Part shown: positions 45,504 through 54,225 of the stretch, piece after piece
Position numbering within the stretch: the first letter of the stretch is position 1
Layout of the letters: the number at the start of each line of letters is the position of its first letter
Origin: Jeongeupia sp. HS-3
GTDB taxonomy: Bacteria; Pseudomonadota; Gammaproteobacteria; Burkholderiales; Chitinibacteraceae
Length of the DNA: 64,000 bases
Direction of reading: 5' to 3'
Assembly (NCBI RefSeq): GCF_015140455.1
Contig: NZ_AP024094.1
Coordinates: 3,038,001-3,102,000 of the forward strand
Translations under genes and position numbers: made by a program
Notes under the pieces: model-generated
What the model saw: only the letters and a program-made list of their open reading frames with translations
Databases searched by the model: none
Told to the model about the DNA's origin: nothing

Positions 45504-46256
45504 ATGCTGATCATTCCTGCTATCGACCTCAAAGACGGCCAGTGCGTTCGCCTGCGCCAGGGTGAAATGACCGACGCCACGGTCTTCTCCGACGACCCGG
45601 CAAGCTTCGTCAGTCACTGGCTTGGCCAGGGCGCGCGGCGCATGCACCTTGTCGATCTCAACGGCGCATTCGCCGGCAAGCCAAAGAATCTTGATGCGGT
45701 CAAACGCATCATCAAGGCGATCGACGGCGAAGTGCCGATCCAGCTGGGCGGTGGCATTCGCAATCTCGACACCATCGAAATGTATCTCGATGCCGGCATC
45801 GACTACGTGATCATCGGTACTGCCGCGGTCAAGCAGCCGGGCTTCTTGCACGAGGCGTGCGACGCGTTTCCGGGCCACATCATCGTTGGCCTCGATGCCA
45901 AGGATGGCAAGGTCGCGACCGACGGTTGGGCCAAGGTCACCGACCATGATGTCGTCGATCTGGCGAAGCGCTTTGAAGGCTACGGCGTTGAAAGCGTGAT
46001 CTACACCGATATCGGCCGCGACGGCATGCTCTCGGGCGTGAACATCGAAGCGACGGTGAAGCTGGCGCAAGCGCTGCGGATTCCGGTGATTGCCTCGGGT
46101 GGTCTGACCGATCTGGACGATGTGCGCAAACTGGTCGAAGTCGAAGCCGAGGGCATCGAGGGCGTGATTACCGGTCGCGCCATCTACGAAGGCACGATCG
46201 ACTTCAAGGCGGCGCAGGAACTCGCCGACGGCCCGACCGAAGCCGTGGAAGCCTGA
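45504..46256 (+). CDS. hisA: ProFAR isomerase HisA
   Basis: A 250-residue TIM-barrel isomerase of the fourth step of histidine synthesis. [14 protein letters not shown] carries the first catalytic Asp, and [12 protein letters not shown] the second with its phosphate-binding loop. The internal two-fold repeat with hisF is clear. Its stop overlaps the hisF start by one base. Confidence 0.97.
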   Translation: MLIIPAIDLKDGQCVRLRQGEMTDATVFSDDPASFVSHWLGQGARRMHLVDLNGAFAGKPKNLDAVKRIIKAIDGEVPIQLGGGIRNLDTIEMYLDAGIDYVIIGTAAVKQPGFLHEACDAFPGHIIVGLDAKDGKVATDGWAKVTDHDVVDLAKRFEGYGVESVIYTDIGRDGMLSGVNIEATVKLAQALRIPVIASGGLTDLDDVRKLVEVEAEGIEGVITGRAIYEGTIDFKAAQELADGPTEAVEA

Positions 46257-47023
46257 TGCCGCTTGCCAAACGCATCATCCCTTGCCTTGACGTGACCGCC
46301 GGTCGCGTCGTCAAGGGCGTCAATTTTGTCGGTCTGCGCGACGCCGGTGATCCGGTCGAGATCGCCAAGAAGTACGACGCGCAGGGCGCCGACGAGCTGA
46401 CCTTCCTGGATATCACCGCCAGCTCGGACGACCGCGATCTGATCCTGCACGTGATCGATGCGGTCGCCAGCCAAGTGTTCATTCCGCTGACCGTTGGCGG
46501 CGGCGTGCGCAAGGTCGAAGACGTGCGGCGGCTCCTGAACGCCGGCGCCGACAAGGTGTCGATCAATACCACCGCGGTGAGCAATCCCGAGGTGGTCGAG
46601 GCCGCGGCGAGCAAGTTCGGCAGTCAGGCGATCGTCGTGGCGATCGATGCCAAGGCGGTCGACGCCAGCAATACCCGCTGGGAAATCTTTACCCACGGCG
46701 GCCGCCGGCCCACCGGGCTGGATGCGGTCGAGTGGGCGATCAGGATGCAGCAACTGGGCGCCGGTGAAATCCTGCTGACCAGCATGGATAGAGATGGCAC
46801 CAAGATTGGCTTCAACCTGCCGCTGACGCGCGCGGTGTCCGATGCCGTGGATATTCCGGTGATCGCCTCGGGCGGCGTCGGCAATCTGCAGCATCTGGTC
46901 GACGGTGTCATCGACGGTCACGCCGATGCGGTATTGGCGGCGTCGATCTTCCATTTTGGCGAGTACACGGTACGTCAGGCCAAGGAAGCGATGCGCGCGG
47001 CCGGGATCGAGGTGAGGCTGTGA
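46256..47023 (+). CDS. hisF: Imidazole glycerol phosphate synthase, cyclase subunit
   Basis: A 255-residue TIM barrel that makes imidazole glycerol phosphate and AICAR using ammonia from HisH. Catalytic Asp residues lie in [15 protein letters not shown] and [12 protein letters not shown]. HisI overlaps its stop with a GTG start. Confidence 0.97.
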   Translation: MPLAKRIIPCLDVTAGRVVKGVNFVGLRDAGDPVEIAKKYDAQGADELTFLDITASSDDRDLILHVIDAVASQVFIPLTVGGGVRKVEDVRRLLNAGADKVSINTTAVSNPEVVEAAASKFGSQAIVVAIDAKAVDASNTRWEIFTHGGRRPTGLDAVEWAIRMQQLGAGEILLTSMDRDGTKIGFNLPLTRAVSDAVDIPVIASGGVGNLQHLVDGVIDGHADAVLAASIFHFGEYTVRQAKEAMRAAGIEVRL

Positions 47024-47409
47024 GCTGGCTCGATGAAATCAAGTGGGACGACAAAGGCCTGGTGCCGGTGATCGCCCAGGATGCGCAAACCGGCCGGGTG
47101 CTGATGTTCGCCTACGCCAACCGCGACGCGGTGGCGCTGACCGCCGAACATGGTACCGCCCACTACTGGACCCGCTCGCGCCAGAAGCTGTGGCACAAGG
47201 GCGAGGAGAGCGGTCATTTTCAGCATGTGCTGGAAATTCGTCTCGATTGCGATGGCGATGTGCTGATCTATGTGATCGAGCAGGATGGTGGCATCGCCTG
47301 CCATACCGGCCGCGAGAGCTGCTTCTTCCGTGTGCTCAACAACGGCGAGTGGGAAACGGTCGATCCGGTGTTGAAAGACCCCGCGGCGATTTACCACACG
47401 CATCACTGA
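47020..47409 (+). CDS. hisI: Phosphoribosyl-AMP cyclohydrolase
   Basis: A 129-residue monofunctional PRA-CH enzyme. Conserved elements are [30 protein letters not shown], the metal-site DCDGDV segment and [10 protein letters not shown]. The GTG start at 47020 overlaps the hisF stop (GTGA). A strong terminator follows, so hisI ends this transcript. Confidence 0.96.
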   Translation: MSWLDEIKWDDKGLVPVIAQDAQTGRVLMFAYANRDAVALTAEHGTAHYWTRSRQKLWHKGEESGHFQHVLEIRLDCDGDVLIYVIEQDGGIACHTGRESCFFRVLNNGEWETVDPVLKDPAAIYHTHH

Positions 47410-47426
47410 GCGTCTGCTCGTGACCG

Positions 47427-47455
47427 ACAGGCCGGTTTCCGGCCTGTTTTCTTTT
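47427..47455 (+). terminator. Rho-independent terminator between hisI and hisE
   Basis: ACAGGCCGG pairs with CCGGCCTGT around TTT, followed by TTTCTTTT. It separates hisBHAFI from hisE-hit-tatABC. Confidence 0.85.
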
Positions 47456-47502
47456 GTACCTTTTACCCTGGCGCCGATTTCTGCCACGCCAGTGTCACCA
47501 AA

Positions 47503-47519
47503 CGGCAATATAATTGCCG
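47503..47519 (+). promoter_or_regulatory. Perfect palindrome containing a TATAAT -10 box, upstream of hisE
   Basis: CGGCAAT-ATA-ATTGCCG is a perfect 17-bp inverted repeat; the consensus -10 hexamer TATAAT (47509-47514) lies in its centre. No good -35 is visible, so an activator or repressor may bind here. It lies 30 bp before the hisE ATG. Confidence 0.5.
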
Positions 47520-47548
47520 CTAAATCACGCGATTTTCCGAGGCTCTAC

Positions 47549-47875
47549 ATGGTTTCCACCGAGATTCTTGAACGCCTGTCGGCCACGCTCGCCAGCCGCC
47601 GCGATGCCGATCCGTCGACGTCCTACGTCGCCAAGCTTTTTCACAAGGGCCAGGAAGCGATCCTGAAAAAAGTCGGCGAAGAGTCGTTCGAAGTGGTGAT
47701 GGCCGCCAAGGATGGCGACAAGCTGCACCTGGTGCGCGAAGTCGCCGATCTGTGGTTCCACACGCTGGTGCTGCTCGCCCACGAGGGCTTGAGCCACGAG
47801 GATGTGCTGGCCGAGCTGGCGCGCCGCGAGGGTATCTCGGGCATCGATGAAAAAGCGGCTCGCCCCAGGGGCTGA
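47549..47875 (+). CDS. hisE: Phosphoribosyl-ATP pyrophosphatase
   Basis: The second step of histidine synthesis. The 108-residue all-alpha MazG-like protein has [21 protein letters not shown] and the acidic metal-binding helix [14 protein letters not shown]. The ATG at 47549 has GAGG upstream and follows its own promoter-like sequence; the longer frame would include the terminator and promoter region and is rejected. Confidence 0.95.
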   Translation: MVSTEILERLSATLASRRDADPSTSYVAKLFHKGQEAILKKVGEESFEVVMAAKDGDKLHLVREVADLWFHTLVLLAHEGLSHEDVLAELARREGISGIDEKAARPRG

Positions 47876-47892
47876 GACAGGAGAAGACAAGC

Positions 47893-48249
47893 ATGAGCGA
47901 TTGCATTTTCTGCAAGCTGGCCAGCGGCGAGTTTCCGTCGAACAAGATTTACGAGGACGACGACATTCTGGCGTTCCACGACCTGCATCCGGTTGCGCCG
48001 GTGCATTTTCTGGTGGTGCCGAAGATTCATATCGAATCTCTGGCCCACGCCGAGGTCGAACACCAGGCGCTACTGGGGAAAATGATGCTGGTTGCGGCGC
48101 GTGTCGCCACCGAACAGGGGCTCGAGAGCGGGTTCCGCACCATCATCAATACCGGCGCCGGTGGCGGCCAGAGCGTGTTTCACCTGCACTTGCACGTGAT
48201 CGGCGGCAAGAAGTTGCCGACCAACATCACCGAACTCAGCACCCACTAA
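47893..48249 (+). CDS. HIT family nucleotide hydrolase (HinT type)
   Basis: A 118-residue histidine triad protein. It starts [20 protein letters not shown] and has the catalytic triad HLHLHVIGG near residues 100-105. HinT enzymes hydrolyse purine nucleoside phosphoramidates such as aminoacyl-AMP by-products. The order hisE-hit-tatABC is conserved in betaproteobacteria. Confidence 0.94.
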   Translation: MSDCIFCKLASGEFPSNKIYEDDDILAFHDLHPVAPVHFLVVPKIHIESLAHAEVEHQALLGKMMLVAARVATEQGLESGFRTIINTGAGGGQSVFHLHLHVIGGKKLPTNITELSTH

Positions 48250-48277
48250 TTCAGTATCTATTTTCGGAGAGTATTTC

Positions 48278-48496
48278 ATGGGTTCCTTCAGCATCTGGCA
48301 TTGGCTTATCGTGCTGGTCATCGTCGTGCTGGTGTTCGGCACCAAGCGACTCGGCAATATCGGCAAGGATCTGGGCTCGGCCGTACGCGGTTTCAAGGAC
48401 GGTATCCGCGAAGGCGAGGCCGAGAAGACCGAGGCGAAAGACGTGCCGTCCGAATCCGGCCGCGTGATCGACGTGGTTGAAAAAGACAAGCGCTAA
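48278..48496 (+). CDS. tatA: Sec-independent translocase protein TatA
   Basis: A 72-residue pore-forming Tat subunit. One N-terminal transmembrane helix ([15 protein letters not shown]), then the amphipathic helix with [20 protein letters not shown], then a charged tail. GGAGAG precedes the ATG. Confidence 0.95.
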   Translation: MGSFSIWHWLIVLVIVVLVFGTKRLGNIGKDLGSAVRGFKDGIREGEAEKTEAKDVPSESGRVIDVVEKDKR

Positions 48497-48499
48497 GCC

Positions 48500-48970
48500 G
48501 TGTTCGACGTCAGTCTCGGAGAACTTGCCGTCATCGGCGCCGTGGCGCTGGTGGTGATCGGGCCGGAGCGCCTGCCCACGGTTGCGCGCACCGTTGGCGC
48601 GCTGATCGGGCGCGGCCAGCGCTTTGTATCCAGCGTGAAGGCCGATCTCGAGCGCGAGGTGCGTGCCAGCGAGCTGATGCAGATCGAGGCCGAGTTGCGC
48701 GCCGAGGGTGATGCGCTCAGGCAGACGATACAGGCGCCAATGGCCGAGCTGCGTGAAACGCTGGCCGATACCCAGGCGACGCTGAGCGGAGCGGGGGCGC
48801 TTTCGCCAGCGTCGGCAAGCGGTGATGCCGTACCGACACCGATCGAGCCGGCTGCAGCACCAGCTACCGAGGCGCCTGCGTCCGATACACCCGGGCACGA
48901 CGAACGTCAGCTCGATCTGCTTTTTGCTGAAACCAATGCGCTGCCGCCACCCGCGTCCGATCGCCGCTGA
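48500..48970 (+). CDS. tatB: Sec-independent translocase protein TatB
   Basis: A 156-residue Tat receptor subunit. The N-terminal helix LGELAVIGAVALVVIGPERLP with the conserved Glu and Gly-Pro hinge is followed by a long amphipathic and coiled-coil region and a Pro/Ala-rich tail. It uses a GTG start 3 bp after tatA. Confidence 0.94.
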   Translation: MFDVSLGELAVIGAVALVVIGPERLPTVARTVGALIGRGQRFVSSVKADLEREVRASELMQIEAELRAEGDALRQTIQAPMAELRETLADTQATLSGAGALSPASASGDAVPTPIEPAAAPATEAPASDTPGHDERQLDLLFAETNALPPPASDRR

Positions 48971-48979
48971 TACCCCTCT

Positions 48980-49711
48980 ATGAATGCTGCCGATTTTCAA
49001 CCGCTGCTGGCCCATCTGATCGAATTGCGCAACCGGCTGGTACGCGCCGGTCTTGTGTTTCTGCTCGGTTTTGGTGTGAGTTTCGCTTTTTCTGCCCAGC
49101 TCTACGATCTGATCGTGGCGCCGCTGACGCACGTACTGCCGGGGCAAAAGCTGGTGTCGATCGGCATCGCCACGCCGTTTCTGGTGCAGGTGAAGATCGC
49201 CGCATTGGTCGCCTTCATTGCGACCCTGCCGCACACGCTGTATCAGGTCTGGGCGTTTATCGCGCCGGGGCTGTATACCCACGAAAGAAAGCTGATCGTG
49301 CCGCTGATCTTTGCCTCGACGCTGCTTTTCCTTGTCGGGATGGCGTTCGCGTATTTCCTGGTCTTTGGCGTTGTCTTCCAGTTCATCGCCTCGGTGGTGC
49401 CAACCTCGATGCAATGGCTGCCTGATTCGGGCGAGTACCTCGATTTCATCTTTGGCATGTTCATCGCCTTTGGCATGACCTTCGAGGTGCCGGTGGCGAT
49501 TGTCGTGCTGGTTTACCTCAACATCGTCAGCGTTGCCCAGCTTGTTGCCTGGCGGCCGTACGTGATCGTTGGCGCGTTCGTCATTGCCGCCGTGGTTACG
49601 CCGCCGGATGTGTTGTCGCAATGCCTGCTGGCCATCCCGCTATGGCTGCTGTACGAGCTCGGCTGCGTTATTGCCCGGCTTATTTCTCCTCGCTCGCCCA
49701 TTCCTGCCTGA
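48980..49711 (+). CDS. tatC: Sec-independent translocase protein TatC
   Basis: A 243-residue core Tat receptor with six transmembrane helices. The N-terminal HLIELRNRLVRAG segment recognises twin-arginine signals, and PGLYTHERKL is the conserved first cytoplasmic loop region. It completes tatABC. Confidence 0.96.
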   Translation: MNAADFQPLLAHLIELRNRLVRAGLVFLLGFGVSFAFSAQLYDLIVAPLTHVLPGQKLVSIGIATPFLVQVKIAALVAFIATLPHTLYQVWAFIAPGLYTHERKLIVPLIFASTLLFLVGMAFAYFLVFGVVFQFIASVVPTSMQWLPDSGEYLDFIFGMFIAFGMTFEVPVAIVVLVYLNIVSVAQLVAWRPYVIVGAFVIAAVVTPPDVLSQCLLAIPLWLLYELGCVIARLISPRSPIPA

Positions 49712-49717
49712 GTACCC

Positions 49718-51451
49718 ATGCTTCGTGTTTTTCAGATTCTGCTCTTTATGCTTGCCGCGATTCCTTGCGGTATTCCTTTCCGCTATCCGCCCAATCCGGT
49801 ATTTCCGTCCGAACTCGCGGCCTACGCGCTAGCGACCTTGCTGATCCTCGCCGTCGCCGGGCTGCCAACACGGCGTAACGAGCGCACCAGCCTGCCATGG
49901 ATGTCTACCGTCTGGCTGGGCCTGGCTGCGGTGCTGGCGCTGCAATGCGTGGTGACGACGGTGCCTTACTGGTCCGAGTACACCATTCCGATGCTGTACA
50001 TGGTGACCGCCGGCCTGTCGGTGTGGGCGCTGGCGCGGGCGCGTGACGAGTTCGGCGCGGCGCCGCTGGTGCAGGCGCTGGCGTGGGGGCTGGTGGCCGG
50101 AGCTTTGTTCAATTCGGCGATCGCCGTCGAACAGATCTACCAGTTGATCAAGTTCGGCCCGCGACTGATTTTCGGCCATATCGGCCAGAAGAATATGTAC
50201 GGCCATTATCTGGCGTGGGGCTTTGCTTCGGTGATGTGGCTGGCGGCGACGGGCAAAATGCCGCGCTGGCTGACCGTGACACTGGCGCTGTGGTTCTCGC
50301 TGTCGATGGCCTATTGCGGCTCGCGCTCGCCCTTCCTGTACGCGGTGGCGTGGCTGGTGTTCGGGCTGCTGCTGGCGTTCCGCCAGAACGATGTCGTGCG
50401 CAGGCTCGGTCGCAATCTGATGATCGCCGGCGCACTGATCATCGCGATGCAGTTCATCGCGCCGCTGATCAACGACGTGCTCGGCAGCCTGCTGCATACC
50501 AAGAACGAAGTGCCGACCGGTCTGGACCGGCTCGATTCCAACGGCGCGCGCCGCTTGGTCGAATGGCACAAGGCCTGGCTGACCTTCCAGGCGCATCCGC
50601 TGCTCGGCGTCGGCTGGGGCGAGTACCCGGCCTATGGCGTGGCCTTGCAGGTGCAGCCCGAATTCGCCAAGGTGGTCGAAAGCGTGCTGTTCACCCACGC
50701 GCACAACTCGCTGTTGAACCTGATGGCCGAGACCGGCATCGCCGGCACCGCGGTGGTAGTGATCGCGATCCTCGCCGCCTTCCTGGGCTTATGGTCGCGT
50801 CGTGACGACGACGTGGCAATGTTCGCCGCCGCGCTGGTGGCGGTGTCGATTTTGCACAGTCTGGTCGAATATCCGCTGTGGTATTACCACTTCTTCGGGC
50901 CGTTTGCGCTGATGCTGTTTCTGGCTTTCGATGCCGCCCCGCGCAAGGGCATCAAGACCTCGCGCCTCGGCTTTGCCGCCTACGGCATCGCTTCGCTCGC
51001 CATCGCGGTGTTCGGCGGGATGACGTATCTGAAGATCTATCCGATCATCGATCCGAGCGACAATGTCGCGACCAACGAGCGCAATCTCAAGACGCTGGGC
51101 GAGTTGCGCAACAACCCGCTGGTCGACTTCTACGCCGATTACGCGCTGTCAAACTACATCACCGCCAGTGGCGAGAACATGGCCTGGAAGCTAGGCATCC
51201 TCGACCGGCTCAACGCGGTGCGCCCTTATCCTGGGCAGTTGTCCGATGCGGCGATCATGCATGCAATGCAGGGTGAAGCCGAACTGGCACAGACGCTGAT
51301 GCGCCAAGCGGCATTCGCCTACCCGGAAAGCCTCGACTACTTCCGCGACGAGCTGGCACGCTTCCCCAAGGATGCCAAGGTGCAGGCACTGGCCAAGCCG
51401 GTGGGTGAGGCCGAGCTCATGTTTGGCAAGCAGCCGCACGACGGCGAGTGA
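49718..51451 (+). CDS. pglL: PglL-type O-oligosaccharyltransferase (Wzy/WaaL superfamily)
   Basis: A 577-residue membrane protein with about 12 helices and a large periplasmic loop. The motif HAHNSLLNLMAETG begins at His327 and is the Wzy_C hallmark in its PglL form. A TPR-like C-terminal soluble region follows. PglL enzymes transfer lipid-linked glycans to Ser/Thr of pilins and other periplasmic proteins, which fits the pil genes in this window. A WaaL O-antigen ligase is the alternative. It starts 6 bp after tatC. Confidence 0.8.
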   Translation: MLRVFQILLFMLAAIPCGIPFRYPPNPVFPSELAAYALATLLILAVAGLPTRRNERTSLPWMSTVWLGLAAVLALQCVVTTVPYWSEYTIPMLYMVTAGLSVWALARARDEFGAAPLVQALAWGLVAGALFNSAIAVEQIYQLIKFGPRLIFGHIGQKNMYGHYLAWGFASVMWLAATGKMPRWLTVTLALWFSLSMAYCGSRSPFLYAVAWLVFGLLLAFRQNDVVRRLGRNLMIAGALIIAMQFIAPLINDVLGSLLHTKNEVPTGLDRLDSNGARRLVEWHKAWLTFQAHPLLGVGWGEYPAYGVALQVQPEFAKVVESVLFTHAHNSLLNLMAETGIAGTAVVVIAILAAFLGLWSRRDDDVAMFAAALVAVSILHSLVEYPLWYYHFFGPFALMLFLAFDAAPRKGIKTSRLGFAAYGIASLAIAVFGGMTYLKIYPIIDPSDNVATNERNLKTLGELRNNPLVDFYADYALSNYITASGENMAWKLGILDRLNAVRPYPGQLSDAAIMHAMQGEAELAQTLMRQAAFAYPESLDYFRDELARFPKDAKVQALAKPVGEAELMFGKQPHDGE

Positions 51452-51470
51452 TCGCACTCAGTAAAATCTT

Positions 51471-51535
51471 GCTGGCGGCGTTGTACTCACTGGCCGTACT
51501 TTTAGTACTGCCTGTGTTTCGTATGCCTTGCCAGC
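51471..51535. repeat. Extragenic imperfect palindrome after pglL
   Basis: GCTGGC at 51471 pairs with GCCAGC ending at 51535, with interrupted complementarity between, and a central GTACT-TTT-AGTAC hairpin. It resembles repetitive extragenic palindromes; copy number is unknown from this window. Confidence 0.45.
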
Positions 51536-51576
51536 ACCGCTGCGGTGGATTTTCTTGAATGCGCTGCTTTGGTATG

Positions 51577-51608
51577 AAAACAGCCCGGTGATGCCGGGCT
51601 GTTTTTTT
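51577..51608. terminator. Bidirectional terminator between pglL and tlyA
   Basis: AAAACAGCCCGG and its exact complement around TGATG, with T-runs in both directions. Confidence 0.9.
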
Positions 51609-51621
51609 GCACTGCGCTTGT

Positions 51622-52368
51622 TCAGTTGCGTCGCGCGTAGACGAAGAACTCGCGGTTGCCGTCGCCGCCGGTGATCACGCTGTCGAAGTAATCGAGCACC
51701 TCGAAGCCGGCGGCGCTGGTCGCGGTGCGGATCTTGGCTTCGACCTCGGGGTAGCTGCTCGCGTCGCGGACAATGCCACCCTTGCCGAGGCCAACCAGCC
51801 CGACCTCGAACTGCGGCTTGACCAGGAACAGCAGTCGCCCGCCGGCCGGCAATTGCGTGGCCAGTGCCGGCAGGATCAGCGTCAGCGAAATAAACGATAC
51901 ATCGCCGACGATCAGGTCGACCGGCGCATCCAGATGATCGGCCAGATCACCTGCCGCCAGATGGCGGGCGTTGAGGCCTTCGAGCGTCACGATGCGCTCG
52001 TCGTCGATCAGCCGGCGATGCAGCTGATCATGGCCGACTTCAAGGCCGATCACGCGGCGTGCACCGGCCTGCAACAGGCAATCGGTGAAGCCGCCGGTGC
52101 TTTGCCCAACGTCGAGCACCAGCATGTCGGCGACCATGAGCCCGGTATGCCCCAGCGCCCCGGCGAGCTTGAGCCCGCCGCGCGAGACAAAACGGTCGGC
52201 TTCTTCATCGGCTGCAATGGCGATTTTCATGCCGGCATCGAGCTTGGCGCTGGCCTTGCTCACGAGCTTGCCTTCCACGCTGACCCGGCCCGCGGCAATC
52301 AGCTGCTGCGCATGCGTGCGCGAGCTGGCGAGGCCGATTTCGACCAGTAACACATCAGCCCGCGCCAT
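51622..52368 (-). CDS. tlyA: TlyA family RNA 2'-O-methyltransferase/hemolysin A
   Basis: A 248-residue protein with an N-terminal S4 RNA-binding domain (MARADVLLVEIGLASSRTHAQ, AGRVSVEG) and an FtsJ-type methyltransferase domain (LDVGQSTGGFTDCLLQAGA for SAM binding, LVKPQFEVG carrying a catalytic Lys, and the C-terminal GNREFF Glu). TlyA methylates rRNA in mycobacteria. Its ATG shares one base with the stop of the pseudouridine synthase gene, so the pair is coupled; both act on rRNA. Confidence 0.9.
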   Translation of the reverse strand: MARADVLLVEIGLASSRTHAQQLIAAGRVSVEGKLVSKASAKLDAGMKIAIAADEEADRFVSRGGLKLAGALGHTGLMVADMLVLDVGQSTGGFTDCLLQAGARRVIGLEVGHDQLHRRLIDDERIVTLEGLNARHLAAGDLADHLDAPVDLIVGDVSFISLTLILPALATQLPAGGRLLFLVKPQFEVGLVGLGKGGIVRDASSYPEVEAKIRTATSAAGFEVLDYFDSVITGGDGNREFFVYARRN

Positions 52369-53099
52369 CAGAATTGCTCGTCCGGGTGCAGGTAACGCCA
52401 TTGCCCGGTCGGCAGATCGCCCAGCTCGACCTTGCCGATACGGATGCGCTTGAGGCCGACCACGTGCAGGCCGACCGCCTCGCACATGCGGCGGATCTGG
52501 CGCTTTTTGCCTTCATGCAGGATAAAGCGCAGCTGCTCGCGGTTTTGCCACCAGACTTCAGCGCGCTTGAGCGGCTTGCCGTCGAGCTCGAGGCCGAAAT
52601 TCAGTCGTTTCAGATCGCCCGGCGACAGCTGGCCCGACACACGGACCAGATACTCTTTTTCAACGGTCGAATCCTCGCCGATCAGGTGTTTGGCAACGCG
52701 GCCGTCCTGCGTCAGCACCAGGAGGCCAACCGAATCGATATCGAGCCGGCCTGCGGGAACGAGGCTTTTGAGGTGTTCGCGCTCGAAGCGGATACCGCTC
52801 TTGTCGTCCTGCCACTGATTGTCGGGCTTCACCAGCACCACGGCCGGCTGGTAGCCGTCTTCGGCCTGGCCCGAGACGTAGCCGATCGGCTTGTTGATCA
52901 GTACGGTGACGCGGCCCGCCTGTTCGCGCGCGGCGGCGCGTTCGAGCGTCACGGTCTGGCTGGGCAAGATCTTGCTGCCGAGTACGTCGATCACGACGCC
53001 ATCGACCCTGACCCAGCCGCGGGCGATGTATTCATCGGCTTCGCGGCGCGAGCATAGCCCCAGTTCGGTCATGCGTTTGGAAAGGCGGATCGGTTCCAT
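52368..53099 (-). CDS. 23S rRNA pseudouridine synthase, RluF-like
   Basis: A 243-residue RsuA/RluB/E/F-family synthase. An S4 domain (RLSKRMTELGLCSRREADEYI) precedes the catalytic domain with the Asp motif GRLDIDSVGLLVLT, INKPIGYVSG, and the C-terminal EGKKRQIRRMCEAVGLHVVGLKRIRIG. The length and the KKRQIRRM pattern favour RluF over RsuA, but the target uridine cannot be proven by reading. GGAGAG lies 7 bases before the ATG. Confidence 0.88.
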   Translation of the reverse strand: MEPIRLSKRMTELGLCSRREADEYIARGWVRVDGVVIDVLGSKILPSQTVTLERAAAREQAGRVTVLINKPIGYVSGQAEDGYQPAVVLVKPDNQWQDDKSGIRFEREHLKSLVPAGRLDIDSVGLLVLTQDGRVAKHLIGEDSTVEKEYLVRVSGQLSPGDLKRLNFGLELDGKPLKRAEVWWQNREQLRFILHEGKKRQIRRMCEAVGLHVVGLKRIRIGKVELGDLPTGQWRYLHPDEQF

Positions 53100-53167
53100 A
53101 ACGTCTCTCCGGAAAAACCGTGCAGCTTATCGAATCGGACGGCCGAAGGCGAGCCGGTACCGATGAT

Positions 53168-53479
53168 TCACACGCCTGGCGCGTGGTTGATCTGGCTGAG
53201 CGGTAGGTTGATATCGAAAATGAACGAGCGGATGTCGCTGGCGCCCCTCTGGCTCAAGCGCAGGCTGTGCATTGCCAGATACTGCTCGGCATATTCGCGG
53301 TTTTCGAACAGATAGACCCCCCCGCTGCGGCCGTCCTGCTCGCTCACGGTCCAGATTTTCCAGAGGAAACCGGGCTCGCGGTTGATGGATTCGGCCAGTT
53401 CAAGCAGCGCTGGCGGTGGCGCATCGCCGGACAGCGCTACAGGGGGAAATGCAAAGTCGACTTGCAGCAGCACACGCAT
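53168..53479 (-). CDS. YdhR-like putative monooxygenase
   Basis: A 103-residue small alpha/beta-barrel protein that reads like the YdhR family: LLQVDFAFPP at the N-terminus, then PGFLWKIWTVSEQDGRSGGVYLFENREYAEQYLAMH. Members are dimeric ferredoxin-like proteins with unproven monooxygenase activity. ATG 53479 has GGAG 6 bases upstream; the GTG at 53491 overlaps that site and is less likely. It lies 83 bp after narL on the same strand. Confidence 0.78.
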   Translation of the reverse strand: MRVLLQVDFAFPPVALSGDAPPPALLELAESINREPGFLWKIWTVSEQDGRSGGVYLFENREYAEQYLAMHSLRLSQRGASDIRSFIFDINLPLSQINHAPGV

Positions 53480-53562
53480 CTGGGTCTCCACAATGAACGA
53501 GCGGTATCGATCACACCGCGACGCATCCAGCTTAACGCCGGGCCCTTGCCCCGGCCATGCGC

Positions 53563-54225
53563 TTAATCAAGCCGCGATTCGCTGCGGCCAAGGCCGTGTT
53601 CGACCGCATACACCGCCGCCTGCACCCGGCTTGAGAGTCCCAGTTTCTTGAGAATGTTCTGCACATGGATCTTGACGGTGCTTTCGGCCAGCGCCAGCTC
53701 GCGGGCAATGCCCTTGTTGCTGTCGCCACGGGCGAGAAAGCCGAGGATTTCGCGTTCACGTGGCGTCAGCCGGTCTTCGTCGCGCGGTGCGGCTGGCGCG
53801 GCGGCACTGCGAAACTGCGCGACCAGCTTGGCCGTCATCGCCTCGGCAACCACCGCTTCGCCGGCGTGAGCGCGCTTGATCGCGGCGACCAGATACTCGG
53901 CGTCGATATTCTTCAGCAGATAACCGCGCGCGCCACCGCGCAGCGCCGTCGCCAGGTCTTCGGCGTCTTCGGACACGGTAAGCATCAGCACCGCAGTTTG
54001 CGGCCGGTCTTCGAGCATCAGCTGCAGCGCTTCCAGCCCCGAGAGGCCAGGCATGTTCAGATCCAGCAGCACTACATCGGGGGCGAGCTCGTGGCAGCGC
54101 TTGACGCCCTCGGCGCCGTCGGCCGCTTCACCGACGACGGTGAGTTCGCTCTGGCGCGATAGCAGCAGCCTGATGCCGCTGCGAAACAGCGTGTGATCGT
54201 CAACCAGCAATACCTTGATCGCCAT
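53563..54225 (-). CDS. narL: Nitrate/nitrite response regulator NarL
   Basis: A 220-residue response regulator. The receiver has LLVDDH and phospho-acceptor Asp55 (LLDLNMPG). The GerE/LuxR-type output domain begins at LTPREREIL (153), and its recognition helix reads ESTVKIHVQNILKKLGL. Lys185 is kept, but Ile186 and Gln189 replace the Val and Lys that contact DNA in E. coli NarL. It is last in the moa-narXL operon and overlaps narX by 26 bp. It likely controls narK, narGHJI and its own operon. Confidence 0.93.
   Translation of the reverse strand: MAIKVLLVDDHTLFRSGIRLLLSRQSELTVVGEAADGAEGVKRCHELAPDVVLLDLNMPGLSGLEALQLMLEDRPQTAVLMLTVSEDAEDLATALRGGARGYLLKNIDAEYLVAAIKRAHAGEAVVAEAMTAKLVAQFRSAAAPAAPRDEDRLTPREREILGFLARGDSNKGIARELALAESTVKIHVQNILKKLGLSSRVQAAVYAVEHGLGRSESRLD

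Noticed and set aside
53489-53491. GTG start of the YdhR-like gene
   Set aside because: It overlaps the GGAG ribosome site that serves the ATG at 53479.
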